A stretch of 64,000 nt of DNA from Flammeovirgaceae bacterium (GCA_016709845.1 JADJMA010000060.1:62001-126000), one strand, 5' to 3'; shown: positions 47,033-57,935, numbered from the stretch's first letter. Program-made: numbers and translations. The notes: a model not told the origin generated them from the letters alone.

Positions 47033-47908
47033 TCATTGCTTTTCAAAAAGTGCTTTTATCGCATCGCCTTTGCTGGTAATGTTTAACCCCAGGTTGATGC
47101 TGGACTTCAAAAGCCTAAATATAGCCTTATCCTCAGCCTTTTGTCGCAGCAATTCATCTGCATTAAGTGAAAACCGGAGTCGAATTTTTAGCGGCAAAAC
47201 TTGCTTTAAGTCTGTTGATTGAAAGACCCGATGTACCAATAGCAATGCATTTAAAATTACGTTTCGGAATAATAAAGTCAGCGTTTGTTTTGTGTAGTAG
47301 CTTAAATGCTCAGGGTATTCAATAATATTCCATTTTGATTTTAGTATGCTTCTTGAAATGGAATTGAAATTGGGCGTTGTTATATACACAACACCACCAT
47401 TTCGAAGAACGGCATCAAAGGATTTTAGTTCTTGCTGTGGCGTGTTGATGTGTTCAATCACCTCAAAAGAAGTAACTACATCAAAAAAGCCTGCCTGATA
47501 AAGATTTGAATCTAAAGGACTAGTTGTTATTTGAATACCTTTCTGCCGGCAAGCTTCAATTTTCTCCTGTGTGAATTCGGTGCCGAATACATTCCATTTT
47601 CTTTTTCTTGCCGTTTCTAAAAAAAAACCATCACCACATCCAACATCAATAATATTATTTGTTTTCCTGTAGGGCTCAAAAGCATCAAGCAATGAATTAT
47701 AGCGTTTCAATGTAATATCCGAAATGGCATCCATTCTTGGATACATTGAATAATGTACATTTAACTCATCAATCGTTGGCTTGCGGTTACAAAAAACAAA
47801 ATAACAAGAAGAGCATCGCACCAAATAATCCTGTTCATATCCCTTCATTGGAAAAAGACGATCCGATCCACATAAAATACATCTCTCAAAAGCTTCAAAT
47901 AAACTCAT
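47033..47908 (-). CDS. SAM-dependent methyltransferase with N-terminal zinc-binding motif
   Basis: The protein has 291 aa and is intact. CILCGSDRLFP and CSSCYFVFCNRKP near the N-terminus supply a four-cysteine zinc knuckle. NIIDVGCGDGFFLETARKRKW is SAM motif I, and SFEVIEHINTPQQELKSFDAVLRNGG, with its ends SFEVIEHI and LRNGG, is the class I methyltransferase core. Proteins with this layout occur in sugar-modification clusters and may act on nucleotide-linked sugars. It begins the unit with the membrane protein downstream. Confidence 0.85.
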   Translation of the reverse strand: MSLFEAFERCILCGSDRLFPMKGYEQDYLVRCSSCYFVFCNRKPTIDELNVHYSMYPRMDAISDITLKRYNSLLDAFEPYRKTNNIIDVGCGDGFFLETARKRKWNVFGTEFTQEKIEACRQKGIQITTSPLDSNLYQAGFFDVVTSFEVIEHINTPQQELKSFDAVLRNGGVVYITTPNFNSISRSILKSKWNIIEYPEHLSYYTKQTLTLLFRNVILNALLLVHRVFQSTDLKQVLPLKIRLRFSLNADELLRQKAEDKAIFRLLKSSINLGLNITSKGDAIKALFEKQ

Positions 47909-47952
47909 TAACTTAGTTGATTAGTTAAATCATAATGTTTAATTCTTTAAAA

Positions 47953-49166
47953 CTAATCTCCCTTCTCCAAATTCTTTAACCGCTTCTTGGCATCCTTATA
48001 GGCCTCATCTTTCCGGCCCGACTTCTTTTTAACTTCTTTAAAGTAACGCTTCGCCTCCGCATTGTTCCCTTGCTTTTGGTTAATCTCACCCAACGAGATC
48101 AATGAAAACAAGTAATACCCCGCTTCGGTAGCCCCAATCTCTTCCGAATACTTTACAGCCAGCTCATAATATTTTTTAGCCTCATCCAGCTTACGCTGAT
48201 TTTCATACATCTGCCCCAGAAAGAAGGCCGCATAGCGCCCACTGGTGGCCTCGTACCCAAATTGAGCGCTGTCAATTTTTGTTAAAATTAATTTTGATTG
48301 CTTCTCAAGTTCCGGATAAAGGCCACGGGCATAAAGCATCCGGGCGTAATACCGGTGGAAATAGGGGTTGTTCGGATAGGTCTGATATAGATATTCGGAG
48401 ATTTGATAGGCCCGAACCTGATCATTTTCATAACCGTTTAAAATTCGCATCAGCCATACCATAGCTTCGGTGCGTGTATAAAAAGCATTGTACGAAACTT
48501 CTTTCAATTGCTTTAATCCTAATGCTTTGTCTCCCTTTCTGAAAAACCACATCAGCGGCTTAAGGGACGAATAGTTTTCGGGCACCCAAACGGAAAAATA
48601 GTTGTACAAAGCATCGCCAAAAAGCAATTCGGGACTCAGGTAATCTTTCTCGCGGCACACTTCCATGTAATTGAGAGCCGCCTTACCCTCCACAGCCGCT
48701 TTGCCCCAATTTTTTCGATCTTCATCAGAATAAAGTCTGCCTTTAAAGCCGTGCGCTGCAGCAAAAAGAAAGCCGCCTCAATTTTATACTCTGGATTTTT
48801 TTATACAAATTCTCAGCAACCCGAATCGTACTGTCCATGTAGGCAAGAAACCTCTCATCGTACTGCGTATTTTTTGATATCGGGCATAATCTTCCACCAC
48901 TCACTTAATCCCAAAAGGAAATAAGGAAGTGGATGCCACGGATACTTTTGCTTAAACCAACGAAACTGTTGCTCTGCCTTAGCAAAATTAAAATTATAGA
49001 GATCGTTGAGCGCATCGCTGATCTCCATTTGCATGGCTACGTTTGAAATTAAAATAATGGTTGTATCCTTCTTTGCCTGCGCAAAGGAAGGAGCACCCCA
49101 GGAACTTAATCCCAACACAAACAAGAACCCTAGCAGGGTCTTTTTACAAAAGAATCGCACGCGCAT
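47953..49166 (-). CDS. Periplasmic TPR protein, frameshifted
   Basis: A signal peptide (MRVRFFCKKTLLGFLFVLGLSS..., ending FAQA at about residue 30) is followed by helical repeats. The first is FNFAKAEQQFRWFKQKYPWHPLPYF and later ones include KLDEAKKYYELAVKYSEEIG and GNNAEAKRYFKEVKKKSG. The frame changes near 48865, where DIKNTQYDERFLAYMDSTI continues, and near 48720. The joined protein is about 404 aa. It is an exported repeat protein of unknown partner. It is probably transcribed separately from the glycan locus and diverges from the next gene by 53 nt. Confidence 0.7.
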
Positions 49167-49218
49167 TATACTTTTTCAAATAAACAAAAACTTACCTTCG
49201 TATCCATAAAAAAGGAAA

Positions 49219-49850
49219 ATGGGCAACGAAACGGAAGGCACCTCGCTATTTACCACAGATAAGAAACTGACCTTTATCATTCTCTGCCTGCTTTCTATTT
49301 TACTTCTCTACATTAAAAAATCATTTATAGAAAACGAAACTGCCGCCTTTGAGTTTCTTCAGGATCGGCCTGAAGGCACCGTGTTGAGGATTATTAGTGC
49401 GCTGCATTTTTTTCTATACCATTGATCTACCTGTGGAAGTTTACAGTGATTGGCTTTGTGTTGTGGGTAGGCTGTTTCATGTTTGGCTTCCGGATTACGT
49501 TTACCCAATGCTGGAGTGTGGTGATGGCTGCTGAATTCATTTTTTTAGTTCCAGAGATCTTAAAAATCGGTTGGTTTATGGTAGTGGAAACCGACCCAAC
49601 ACTTCCTGAAATCCGGGCCTTCTATCCATTTTCATTGATGAATCTGGTCGATTACGAAACCATAGGAAAACGGTTTGCCTATCCCCTTCGGGCACTGAGT
49701 GTTTTCGAAATTTTTTACGTTCTGATCATGGTTAACGGGGTTCATCTTTTTGCCAAACGTGATAAACGTGCCGCCTGGTGGATTGTCTCCACATCGTATA
49801 TTCTAATTTTCTTCCTCTGGCTGATCTTCTATATCATCGTTTACAAGTAA
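49219..49850 (+). CDS. Integral membrane protein of unknown function, one frameshift
   Basis: About 210 aa result once one T is restored near 49411 (CATTTTTTTCTA should give HFFSIPLIYLW). Five hydrophobic segments are visible: LTFIILCLLSILLLYI, FTVIGFVLWVGCFMFGF, a short one near FIFLVPEIL, FEIFYVLIMVNGVHLF and TSYILIFFLWLIFYIIV. The layout is reminiscent of the Yip1 superfamily, but the resemblance is weak. It stands alone on the plus strand before the DUF2723 gene. Confidence 0.6.
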
Positions 49851-49999
49851 AGTCAACATTCAACTTTCCAGAGAAATGACTCATCCCTAGCAACATGAGT
49901 CAAAAGTCTGCGTTAAACTGCCAGCTGGATTATCAACAGAAGTCTGTTCAGAATGCACATATTTTCTCTATTTTCGCCCCTTAATTCAAAGCAAAAAGC

Positions 50000-52959
50000 A
50001 TGAATTTTCAGAAATCAAATAACATTATCGGTTGGCTGGCATTTGGTGTGGCCCTCATTACGTACTGGCTTACCATGGAAGAAACAGCCAGTTATTGGGA
50101 TTGCGGGGAATTTATAGCAGTTTCTTACAAACTGCAGGTTCCACATCCTCCGGGTGCTCCACTCTTCCTCCTCATGGGTCGCTTTTTCTCCTTTTTGGCG
50201 ATGGGCGATGTTACCAAAGTAGCCTACTGGATAAATTTCATGAGCGTGCTGGCCAGCGCGTTCACCATTCTGTTTCTCTTTTGGTCAATCACCCTTTTTG
50301 GTCGCAAAGTGATGGGCATTAAAAATGACTCAGAAATTACGGATACCAAAACGTGGGTTTTAATGGGTGCCGGCCTGGTTGGTGCTCTCGCTTATACCTT
50401 TTCCGATTCGTTTTGGTTTTCGGCTGTGGAAGCTGAAGTATATGCCATGTCGTCATTCTTTACTGCCTTTGTGGTATGGGGAATTTTAAAGTGGGATGTA
50501 ATTGAGGACGAAAGCAAAGCAAACCGTTGGTTACTGCTAATGGCATACATGGTCGGCCTCTCTATTGGAGTTCACTTACTAAACTTAGTTACCCTGCCTG
50601 CGCTGGGCTTGATTTATTATTTCAAGAAATTCAAAACAACTACCTGGGGAATAATTGCAACCTTAGGAATTAGTGGCAGTTTGGTATTGTTTATCAACGA
50701 TTTTATTGTTCCTGGCTTGCCAACGCTGGCCGGTCACTTCGAAGTATTCTTTGTAAACACGCTGGGATTATTCTTTGGATCGGGAGCATTAGTTTTCTTC
50801 CTTCTTTTAATTGGCAGTTTAATATACGGTATCTACATCACCCAAAAACTGCAACGGGTTGTTTTGAATACATTTATTCTGGCTACCACATTTATTCTTA
50901 TTGGTTATGCCTCTTACACTATGGTTATCATTCGCTCAAATTATGATACCCTTATCAATGAAAATGCACCGAAAGATGTAATGACCTTTATTCGCTATTT
51001 AAAGCGCGAACAATATGGCAGCCGACCTTTACTCTTTGGTCCCTATTTTACCGCTCGTCCCATCGATGTAGAGTATGGCGCCCCTGTTTATACAAAGGGC
51101 AAAGACAAATACGAGATTGCCGATCGCAAGTTCACCTATGTGTATGAACCTGGGCAAGAAACAATTCTACCCCGAGCCTGGAGTTCAGATCAAGCAGCTG
51201 CCTACCAAAGCATTATGGGGTTGCAAGATGGAGAAAAACCAACCTTTGGACAGAATCTATATTTTATGTTTCAGCATCAAATAGGCACTATGTATATGCG
51301 CTATTTCATGTGGAATTTCGCTGGGCGCGAAAGTGATGAACAAGGTGCCGACTGGCTTAAGCCTTCGGAATGGTTTAAAAAAGTACCCGCTGCATTAGCG
51401 GAAAACAAAGGCCGCAATAATTTCTTTATGATCCCTTTTGTACTTGGATTAATAGGCATGTTCTATCAATTTGTAAAAGACACCAAAAACTTTGCAGTAG
51501 TAGCGCTGCTCTTTGTCATGTTGGGGGTTGCTATTGTTGTTTATCTCAACTCACCACCCACCGAACCGCGCGAACGAGATTATATTTATGCGGGTTCGTA
51601 CTACGCCTTTGCGTTTTGGATCGGTCTGGCCGTTATCGGAATCTCTGACGTAATAAGTTCAATTGTAAAAAATGGAAAGATTGCTGCCATTGCGGCAACC
51701 CTTATCGGACTATCAGCTCCTGCCCTTATGGCGGCCGGTGGCTGGGACGATCATAACCGGCATAATCGCTTTTTCTCAGTCGATTCTGCTGCAAATTATT
51801 TGAATTCTTGCGAAGAGCAAGCGGTGATTTATACCGGTGGAGATAATGATACATTTCCCCTCTGGTATGCCCAGGAAGTAGAAGGCATTCGCACCGATAT
51901 GCGTGCGGTAGTTTTAAGTTACTACAATACCGATTGGTACATTGAACAAACCATGCGTAAGGCATACGAATCCAAACCTATTCCGTACACCTTAACTGCA
52001 AAACAATACCGCCAGGGTGGACCGAATGATTACCTGCCGTTTGCCGACTTTAAAATGAAGAGCATTGATGCTAAAGAATACATCACCGCTCTTTCAAAAG
52101 ATTTACCACAGTTGCGCGATGGCGATCGTAATTTAGTTCCTAGTAAAGTGTTTACGCTTGATATCAATAAAGCAGACTTACGTGCCCGAGGCATAATTCC
52201 AAAAAATCTGGATAGCCTACTGGTAGATCAAATGCAAATCCGGTTAACGAAAGGCGCACTCGAGAAAAAAGACTTAGCCATTTTAGATTTTCTGGTAACC
52301 AACAATTGGGAGCGGCCGATGTATCTTAATAACACTTCGCTATCACAAATCAACATTGACTTAAGTCCGTATGCCGTACAAGAGGGCAACGCGTATCGAA
52401 TTTTACCAGTACGTAATCCGCGTAAGGATCGGGAGTATCTGGTGGATACAGATAAAGCTTATGACAATATGATTAACAAGTTTCGCTACAGAGGTCTTGA
52501 TGACGAATCAGTTTACTTTAACGAAGACTATAGAGGATTTGTATTGAATCACAGAAGTGCCTTAAACTCTTTAGCACAGGCCTTAATCGATGAAAACAAA
52601 ATGGAGAAGGCTAATAAGGTAATTGAATTTTCTCTTACTAAAATGCCAGATCGGGTGGTTCCCTACGATCATACAGCCACCACTACCGTTGACTTGCTCT
52701 TTCAGCTAGGACAAAAGAAAAAGCGCTTGAACTTTCTAAAATCTTAGGCGACCGGGCCGATGAAATGGCGACTTACCTGATTGAAGAAAATTCTGGCCTT
52801 TCGCAGGAATTAAGAAGAAACATTTTTATTCTTAACTCGCTGCAGCGTACACTCTATGAAAATGGCGAGACGGAATTAGGTAAAAAGTACGAAGATGCGT
52901 TTAATAAGCACCTGAGTAGTTTGGAAATTAATGATAGCGTAAATCGCGGTCAGTATTAA
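50000..52959 (+). CDS. DUF2723 membrane glycosyltransferase, one frameshift near the end
   Basis: About 986 aa. The N-terminal membrane domain begins MNFQKSNNIIGWLAFGVALI and contains TASYWDCGEFIAVSYKLQVPHPPGAPLF (its ends TASYWDCGE and PHPPGAP), the DUF2723 signature with the catalytic-type Asp and Glu. About a dozen membrane spans follow to residue 590, then a large soluble domain (GDNDTFPLWYAQE, VVLSYYNTDWYI). Some members have been assigned to the PMT-like, O-mannosyl or O-glycan transfer group. Near 52727 one A is missing; the corrected end reads ALELSKILGDRADEMATYL. It may act in protein O-glycosylation, well known in Bacteroidota; that role is inferred. Confidence 0.85.
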
Positions 52960-52963
52960 AATA

Positions 52964-53001
52964 AAGTTGTCCTACAACATATCAAAATTGTAGGACAACT
53001 T
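52964..53001. terminator. Bidirectional terminator after the DUF2723 gene
   Basis: AAGTTGTCCTACAA (52964-52977) and TTGTAGGACAACTT (52988-53001) form a perfect 14-bp stem with a 10-nt loop between two convergent genes. Confidence 0.88.
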
Positions 53002-53009
53002 AACCCTTG

Positions 53010-53786
53010 TTACTTTCTAACAATTAAAAATAAATCCAAAGCAGTATCTGCTGCATCGGTAAGCAGATAATCTTCTTGACGGATGCTAGTAACTAATTCA
53101 TCAGCCGAGTCCTTCAGTTTATTCCGGTTTAACCGATTCATAAATTCGTAGGGTACCCGTAAAATAGCAGCCGGAAGTTTATACTGAAGGTCAAGCACAT
53201 CCCAGCGCATAAGTTTATCGACCGATTTTTTGTTCCGATCATAGTATTGCATCACTTTTTCGTTTCCAGCAATACCTTTCATCGTTACATCCGGAAAAAT
53301 TCCTTTTGCCAGATTTGTCAATTCGCTGGCGGTGTACTCCCGAATGTGCCACGGATTCCGCGAAAGCGACAGTGGCCTGTTCGGTGTTGTTAACAAGGCT
53401 ATGCCGCCAGGCTTCAATACCCGGTAAATTTCCTTTAGAAAAAGGGAATCCTCTTTAATGTGTTCGATTACCTGAAAACTAACAAGGCTATCAAAACTAT
53501 TTGTTTCAAAAGCAGAAAGCGGTGGGATATTTCCGCTTACAAATTTTCCTTGCGGATATTTCTTCTTTAGCGATTCGATGACCGGTTCGATTTTATCGAT
53601 AGCTGAGTAACTAGCCACTTTCGGCAAAAGCCAATCAATACCCCTACCTTCGCCACATCCAACTTCTAAAAGATTACCTGACACAAAATCCCGGGCCACC
53701 ACGTAAGCTTTTAAAAGGCGTTGATGGATGGGATTATCGCTGGGAATCGATTCTGAGGCAATTTCTGTTGTGTATACCGAGGCCAT
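53010..53786 (-). CDS. Class I SAM-dependent methyltransferase
   Basis: The protein has 258 aa from the ATG at 53784-53786 (MASVYTTEIASESIPSDNP). SAM motif I is GNLLEVGCGEGRGIDWL, motif II SFQVIEHIKEDSLFLKEI and motif III LKPGGIALLTTPNRP, typical of UbiE/COQ5-like enzymes. The substrate is unknown. It is intact and convergent with the DUF2723 gene; its upstream neighbour diverges. Confidence 0.85.
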   Translation of the reverse strand: MASVYTTEIASESIPSDNPIHQRLLKAYVVARDFVSGNLLEVGCGEGRGIDWLLPKVASYSAIDKIEPVIESLKKKYPQGKFVSGNIPPLSAFETNSFDSLVSFQVIEHIKEDSLFLKEIYRVLKPGGIALLTTPNRPLSLSRNPWHIREYTASELTNLAKGIFPDVTMKGIAGNEKVMQYYDRNKKSVDKLMRWDVLDLQYKLPAAILRVPYEFMNRLNRNKLKDSADELVTSIRQEDYLLTDAADTALDLFLIVRK

Positions 53787-53854
53787 AGTAAAAATATAAT
53801 CGGGCAAAAATAGCTTAATCTATTAGAATTATCGTTTTACCTTTAAGTGACCTT

Positions 53855-55024
53855 ATGGATATGAAAAAATTTGGACTACTTATACTTTCAGCGCTATTCT
53901 CCATTTCAGCTTTAGCCCAAGCACTTACCGGCATTAATTTTAGAGAACAATACAACCCCGAAAGCGAAACGGATTTTTCGATTATGCTAGTGAAAGGTGT
54001 TAATCAGATTACCATGTTCTTTGATTTAAAAACAAAGCTACCGCTAGAGAACTACACCATTTCGTGGGAAAAAAGAGAATCTTTTACCCAGAAGACGGGT
54101 ACGCCTCTAACCGAATTGGATAGTACCAAAACCAAAGTTGCAGGTAATGAGAAGCAGGGCAGTTTCTCCTTCACTATTCCAACTAAGTCGTGGTTGTTAG
54201 TGGCAAAAATTACGAACACCGGAAATAATGTAAGTTGGATGTATCCCAAGTTGATCGAATCCAAATATCCGATTACCGGGTGGCTTGAAAAGCAAAATGA
54301 AAGATTGAATAAAAAATATATTTCAGTCAATAATGAATACACCGTAAAAAGTGCCGAGTCACCATCGCTTTTTGTTTCTTATTATAAAGACAATTTTGCA
54401 CCTGCTTCACCCCCTTTTACTGATATCGATCGGAAAGCCGATCGGTTTATGTTCTATGATTCTACATTTAAAATTAATTCTGGTGATAAATTTATTCCTT
54501 CTAAACAAGGACTCTATCTGTCTCAGCAAGACACCAGCGCAGCCGAAGGATTTGCTTACCGGTGTGCCAATGATATCTATCCCAAGTTCTCCAAAATCTC
54601 AGACCTAATTGCCCCCATGGTTTTTGTAACTACGCAGGACGAATACAATGCACTGCTAAAAACTGAAAACGATAAGGCCAAATTTGATAAAGTAATTTTA
54701 GATATAACCGGTGATCAGGACCGGGCTAAAAATTTTATCCGTAACTACTTTAGAAGAGTGGAGCTGGCGAACATCTATTTTAGTTCCTTTAAAGAAGGTT
54801 GGAAGACCGACCGCGGTATGATTTATTTGATTTTTGGCTTGCCCGATGAAGTTAGCATGAATGACGGTACCGAAGTTTGGTTTTATAAAGGCATCCGCAC
54901 CAGTTTTACATTCGTTAAAAGTGGCAGCGTTTACGACCCCGAAAATTACGTATTGATTCGCGACAAGCGATTTATGGAAACCTGGTTTGCCAAAGTAGAC
55001 TTGTTACGAAAGAGTCGGTTTTAG
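53855..55024 (+). CDS. GWxTD domain protein, secreted
   Basis: The protein has 389 aa. A signal peptide (KKFGLLILSALFSISALAQA) is followed by a beta-rich region with SFSFTIPTKSWLLVAKI. The C-terminal GWxTD domain contains KEGWKTDRGMIYLIFGLPDEV and YDPENYVLIRDKRF. The domain is widespread in Bacteroidota and a few other phyla, always on exported proteins, with no established function. The frame is intact. It lies 37 nt before rlmB on the same strand, but rlmB has its own -7 box. Confidence 0.85.
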   Translation: MDMKKFGLLILSALFSISALAQALTGINFREQYNPESETDFSIMLVKGVNQITMFFDLKTKLPLENYTISWEKRESFTQKTGTPLTELDSTKTKVAGNEKQGSFSFTIPTKSWLLVAKITNTGNNVSWMYPKLIESKYPITGWLEKQNERLNKKYISVNNEYTVKSAESPSLFVSYYKDNFAPASPPFTDIDRKADRFMFYDSTFKINSGDKFIPSKQGLYLSQQDTSAAEGFAYRCANDIYPKFSKISDLIAPMVFVTTQDEYNALLKTENDKAKFDKVILDITGDQDRAKNFIRNYFRRVELANIYFSSFKEGWKTDRGMIYLIFGLPDEVSMNDGTEVWFYKGIRTSFTFVKSGSVYDPENYVLIRDKRFMETWFAKVDLLRKSRF

Positions 55025-55040
55025 CAATCGCGGCTTTTCC

Positions 55041-55048
55041 TATCTTTG
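55041..55048 (+). promoter_or_regulatory. -7 box of the rlmB promoter
   Basis: TATCTTTG fits TAnnTTTG exactly and lies 13 nt before the rlmB start codon; the -33 position holds GTTT instead of TTTG. Confidence 0.5.
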
Positions 55049-55061
55049 ATAAAATTACCTC

Positions 55062-55802
55062 ATGGAAAAAACGGAAATGATTTTTGGCACGCGTGCCGTA
55101 ATGGAAGCCATAAAGGCAAAACGGGAAATTGAAAAGATTTTTATTCAGGCCGGCTTAAACAACGATTTGATTAAAGAACTTATCCAAACCGCCAAGACAA
55201 ACTCAGTTCCCTTTACTTTTGTTCCGCAGGAAAAGTTAAACCGGCTCTCTTCCAAAAATCATCAGGGCGTTATCTGCCAGTTGGCGGCTGTACAATACGC
55301 CAATCTCGAAAATATTATTGACAAAGCTTATCAGGAAGGGCGCGAACCTTTTCTTCTTATTGTTGACCGGGTTACCGATGTGAGAAACTTTGGTGCAGTA
55401 GCGCGTACAGCCGAATGCGCAGGCTTAGATGCAATTATTATGGGCGACTCGGGCAACGCTCCGCTTACCGCGGATGCGATGAAAACTTCGGCCGGAGCCC
55501 TTAGTCATTTGCCGGTATGCCGCGTAAAGGATATGAAGCAAACCATCCGGTTTTTAAAAGATAATGGGGGTACTAATTGTAGCTTGTACAGAAAGGCTAG
55601 CATGGTACTTTATGAATTAAACTTGAATGTTCCTATTGCCTTAATCCTTGGATCAGAAGAAGATGGTATCTCTCCACAACTATTAAAAGAAGCCGACCAC
55701 CTCGCTAAAATTCCTATGACAGGAAAAATTAGCTCTCTCAATGTATCCGTAGCTGCAGGAATTTCTATTTATGAAGCAATTCGGCAGAAAAACTATAAAT
55801 AG
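55062..55802 (+). CDS. rlmB: 23S rRNA (guanosine-2251-2-prime-O)-methyltransferase, with a compensated frameshift
   Basis: The protein has 246 aa. This SPOUT/TrmH-family enzyme starts TEMIFGTRAVMEAIKAKREI. It has the knot motifs VTDVRNFGAVARTAECAG, LILGSEEDGISPQLLK and GKISSLNVSVAAGISIYE. The stretch NGGTNCSLYRKAS near 55561-55600 is foreign to the family. Removing one G from GGGGG and adding one G at GAAAGG turns it into NGVLIVACTERAS, the expected sequence. The two errors cancel, so the gene looks intact while ten residues are wrong. Its last bases overlap the convergent guanylyltransferase by 10 nt. Confidence 0.93.
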   Translation: MEKTEMIFGTRAVMEAIKAKREIEKIFIQAGLNNDLIKELIQTAKTNSVPFTFVPQEKLNRLSSKNHQGVICQLAAVQYANLENIIDKAYQEGREPFLLIVDRVTDVRNFGAVARTAECAGLDAIIMGDSGNAPLTADAMKTSAGALSHLPVCRVKDMKQTIRFLKDNGGTNCSLYRKASMVLYELNLNVPIALILGSEEDGISPQLLKEADHLAKIPMTGKISSLNVSVAAGISIYEAIRQKNYK

Positions 55803-56869
55803 TCATTTCCATTAGGCTTGCTCTTAAGATCATTAACAAACCTGCGAAACAAATCCTCTTTCTCTTTTTCGCACACAATAACCACATTGTCAAATACGCC
55901 AACCAGGTAGCCATTAAGTCCTTGCGCAACAATCAATTTATCTTTAGGTCCTATGATTACGCTGTTTCTGGTTTCATAAATAAGACTATCTGCGCTAACC
56001 GCATTATTGTTTGCGTCTTTGTTGGAATTATCGTGAAGCGAATTCCATGATCCCAAATCAGACCACGGAAAACTGCTTAGCCAAACGTAAACGTTATCAG
56101 CCTTTTCCATAATGGCATAATCAATGGAAATACTTTTCGTTTGCAGGTAGGCAGTCTGCAAAGCCTTTTTCTCCTGAGGAGTATCAAACTTAGCGGCAGC
56201 CTCTTCAAATACCTCAGCCATTTCGGGTAAATATTTTTGGACGGCCGCCAGAATGGCCTTCACGCCCCATACAAAAATACCTGCATTCCAAACAAACTCT
56301 CCGCTATCCATAAAGGTTTTGGCTAACGCGAGCTCTGGTTTTTCTGTAAATGTTTTTACTTTTTTGAGTTCCTGTTTGCCTTCAATATATTGGATGTAGC
56401 CGTACCCTGTTTCGGGGCGGGTGGGCGTAATTCCCAACGTAATTAATTTGTCCTGGTCTTTCGCTTTCTCAAAACACTTCCGGATGGTCTCTTGAAAATC
56501 TGAATCGTTGAGAATGAGATGATCGGAGGGGCTAACTACAATTACTGCGTCCGGATTTAATTTTGATATTTTAAGACATGCCAACGCAATACAAGGTGCA
56601 GTATTCTTTCGCATGGGTTCGGCCAGAATTTGCCTGGGATCTATTTCAGGCAACTGCTCATGCGTAAGCTGTGCGTGTTCTTCGCTGGTAACAATAAAAA
56701 TATTCTCCTTTGGGCAACGTGGAATAAAGCGTTCATAGCCTGCCTGCAATAAGGTTTTACCAACGCCCAACACATCCAGAAATTGTTTAGGGTGAGCATT
56801 TCGACTATAAGGCCAAAAACGGGTACCAACACCTCCGGCCATAAGAACTACAAAAAGATTTTTATTCAT
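55793..56869 (-). CDS. Mannose-1-phosphate guanylyltransferase
   Basis: The protein has 358 aa, intact. LMAGGVGTRFWPYSRNAHPKQFLDVLG is the GTP-binding loop with the PKQF motif, given by its ends LMAGGVGTRFWPYS and PKQFLDVLG. SPSDHLI and ETGYGYIQY are the substrate motifs, FVWNAGIFVW and SIDYAIMEKADNVYVW the later ones. It makes GDP-mannose, the precursor of mannose and deoxyhexoses such as fucose for surface glycans. It is 35 nt downstream of the KpsF-like gene on the same strand, pairing two sugar-activation steps. Confidence 0.93.
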   Translation of the reverse strand: MNKNLFVVLMAGGVGTRFWPYSRNAHPKQFLDVLGVGKTLLQAGYERFIPRCPKENIFIVTSEEHAQLTHEQLPEIDPRQILAEPMRKNTAPCIALACLKISKLNPDAVIVVSPSDHLILNDSDFQETIRKCFEKAKDQDKLITLGITPTRPETGYGYIQYIEGKQELKKVKTFTEKPELALAKTFMDSGEFVWNAGIFVWGVKAILAAVQKYLPEMAEVFEEAAAKFDTPQEKKALQTAYLQTKSISIDYAIMEKADNVYVWLSSFPWSDLGSWNSLHDNSNKDANNNAVSADSLIYETRNSVIIGPKDKLIVAQGLNGYLVGVFDNVVIVCEKEKEDLFRRFVNDLKSKPNGNDYL

Positions 56870-56904
56870 GGGTATTCTCCAAGGTTTAGGAGTAACAAAA
56901 ATGA

Positions 56905-57879
56905 CTAAACAATACCTTCTTTAAGCAAATCATGAAGATGGATGAAGCCTGCCACTTTCGCTCCATCTTTAACTACCAATTGAGAAATACTTTTCTCTTG
57001 CATGATTTGTAATGCTTTAACAGCAAATTCACTTTTATCTATTGACTTAGGGTCTCTCGACATTATTTCGGCAGCCGTAATTTTTGCAATATTACTTTCT
57101 TTCTGCAGCATTCTTCGCAAATCACCATCCGTAATTATCCCTAAAAGATTTTGGGCATCATCCACCACCGCAGTAGCGCCTAACCGCTTGGAAGAAATTT
57201 CTAGAATTACATCTTTGAGGAGCGTGTCAGGCTTAACAAGGGGCAGCTGATTGTTTGAAAATACATCTTCCACTTTTAGATACAGTTGCTTCCCTAAAGC
57301 TCCACCCGGATGATATTTCGCAAAATCTTCACTTGAAAAACCTCGCATTTCCAAAAGACATACTGCCAGCGCATCACCCATGGCCAAATGGACTGTAGTG
57401 CTGGTTGTGGGCGCCAGATTATTTGGGCACGCCTCTTCAGTAATGGTGGCGTTTAAAACAAAATCGGCATGTTCGGCCAGATAAGAATTCTTATTACTTA
57501 CCAAAGCAACAAGTTTAGAGCCTCTTCGTTTTAAAAGGGGTACTAAAACTTTGATTTCAGGAGTATTTCCACTTTTGGAAAGACAGATGACAATATCCTC
57601 GCTCTGAATCATCCCCAGGTCGCCATGAATAGCATCGGCTGCGTGCATAAATAATGCAGGCGTACCGGTCGAATTCATGGTAGCAACAATTTTATTAGCT
57701 ATGATGGCACTTTTCCCTATACCGGTTATCACAACACGACCCTTCGATTGCAATATTTCATTCACACAGGCCTCGAAATCGTTGTCGATAAATTGTGTAA
57801 GATTTTCTACCGCCCGAGCCTCATTTATTAGAACTTCTTTGGCGATTTGTCTGATATTTTTTCCTATATTCAATGCCAT
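56905..57879 (-). CDS. Arabinose-5-phosphate isomerase, KpsF/GutQ family
   Basis: The protein has 324 aa, intact. An N-terminal SIS domain (GRVVITGIGKSAIIANKIVATMNSTG given by VVITGIGKSA, and ICLSKSGNTPEIK, which binds the sugar phosphate) is followed by two CBS domains at about 200-320. It interconverts ribulose-5-phosphate and arabinose-5-phosphate, the entry to Kdo for lipopolysaccharide. It diverges from recQ; its -7 box lies within the recQ upstream region. Confidence 0.92.
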   Translation of the reverse strand: MALNIGKNIRQIAKEVLINEARAVENLTQFIDNDFEACVNEILQSKGRVVITGIGKSAIIANKIVATMNSTGTPALFMHAADAIHGDLGMIQSEDIVICLSKSGNTPEIKVLVPLLKRRGSKLVALVSNKNSYLAEHADFVLNATITEEACPNNLAPTTSTTVHLAMGDALAVCLLEMRGFSSEDFAKYHPGGALGKQLYLKVEDVFSNNQLPLVKPDTLLKDVILEISSKRLGATAVVDDAQNLLGIITDGDLRRMLQKESNIAKITAAEIMSRDPKSIDKSEFAVKALQIMQEKSISQLVVKDGAKVAGFIHLHDLLKEGIV

Positions 57880-57898
57880 GTGTGGTTAACGAAGGGCA

Positions 57899-57906
57899 CA
57901 AAGATA
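57899..57906 (-). promoter_or_regulatory. -7 box of the KpsF-gene promoter
   Basis: TATCTTTG on the minus strand fits TAnnTTTG exactly, 19 nt before the KpsF start codon. No clear TTTG is found at -33. Confidence 0.45.
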
Positions 57907-57935
57907 ATGAATTCAAAATTTTATTAGTCGATAAC

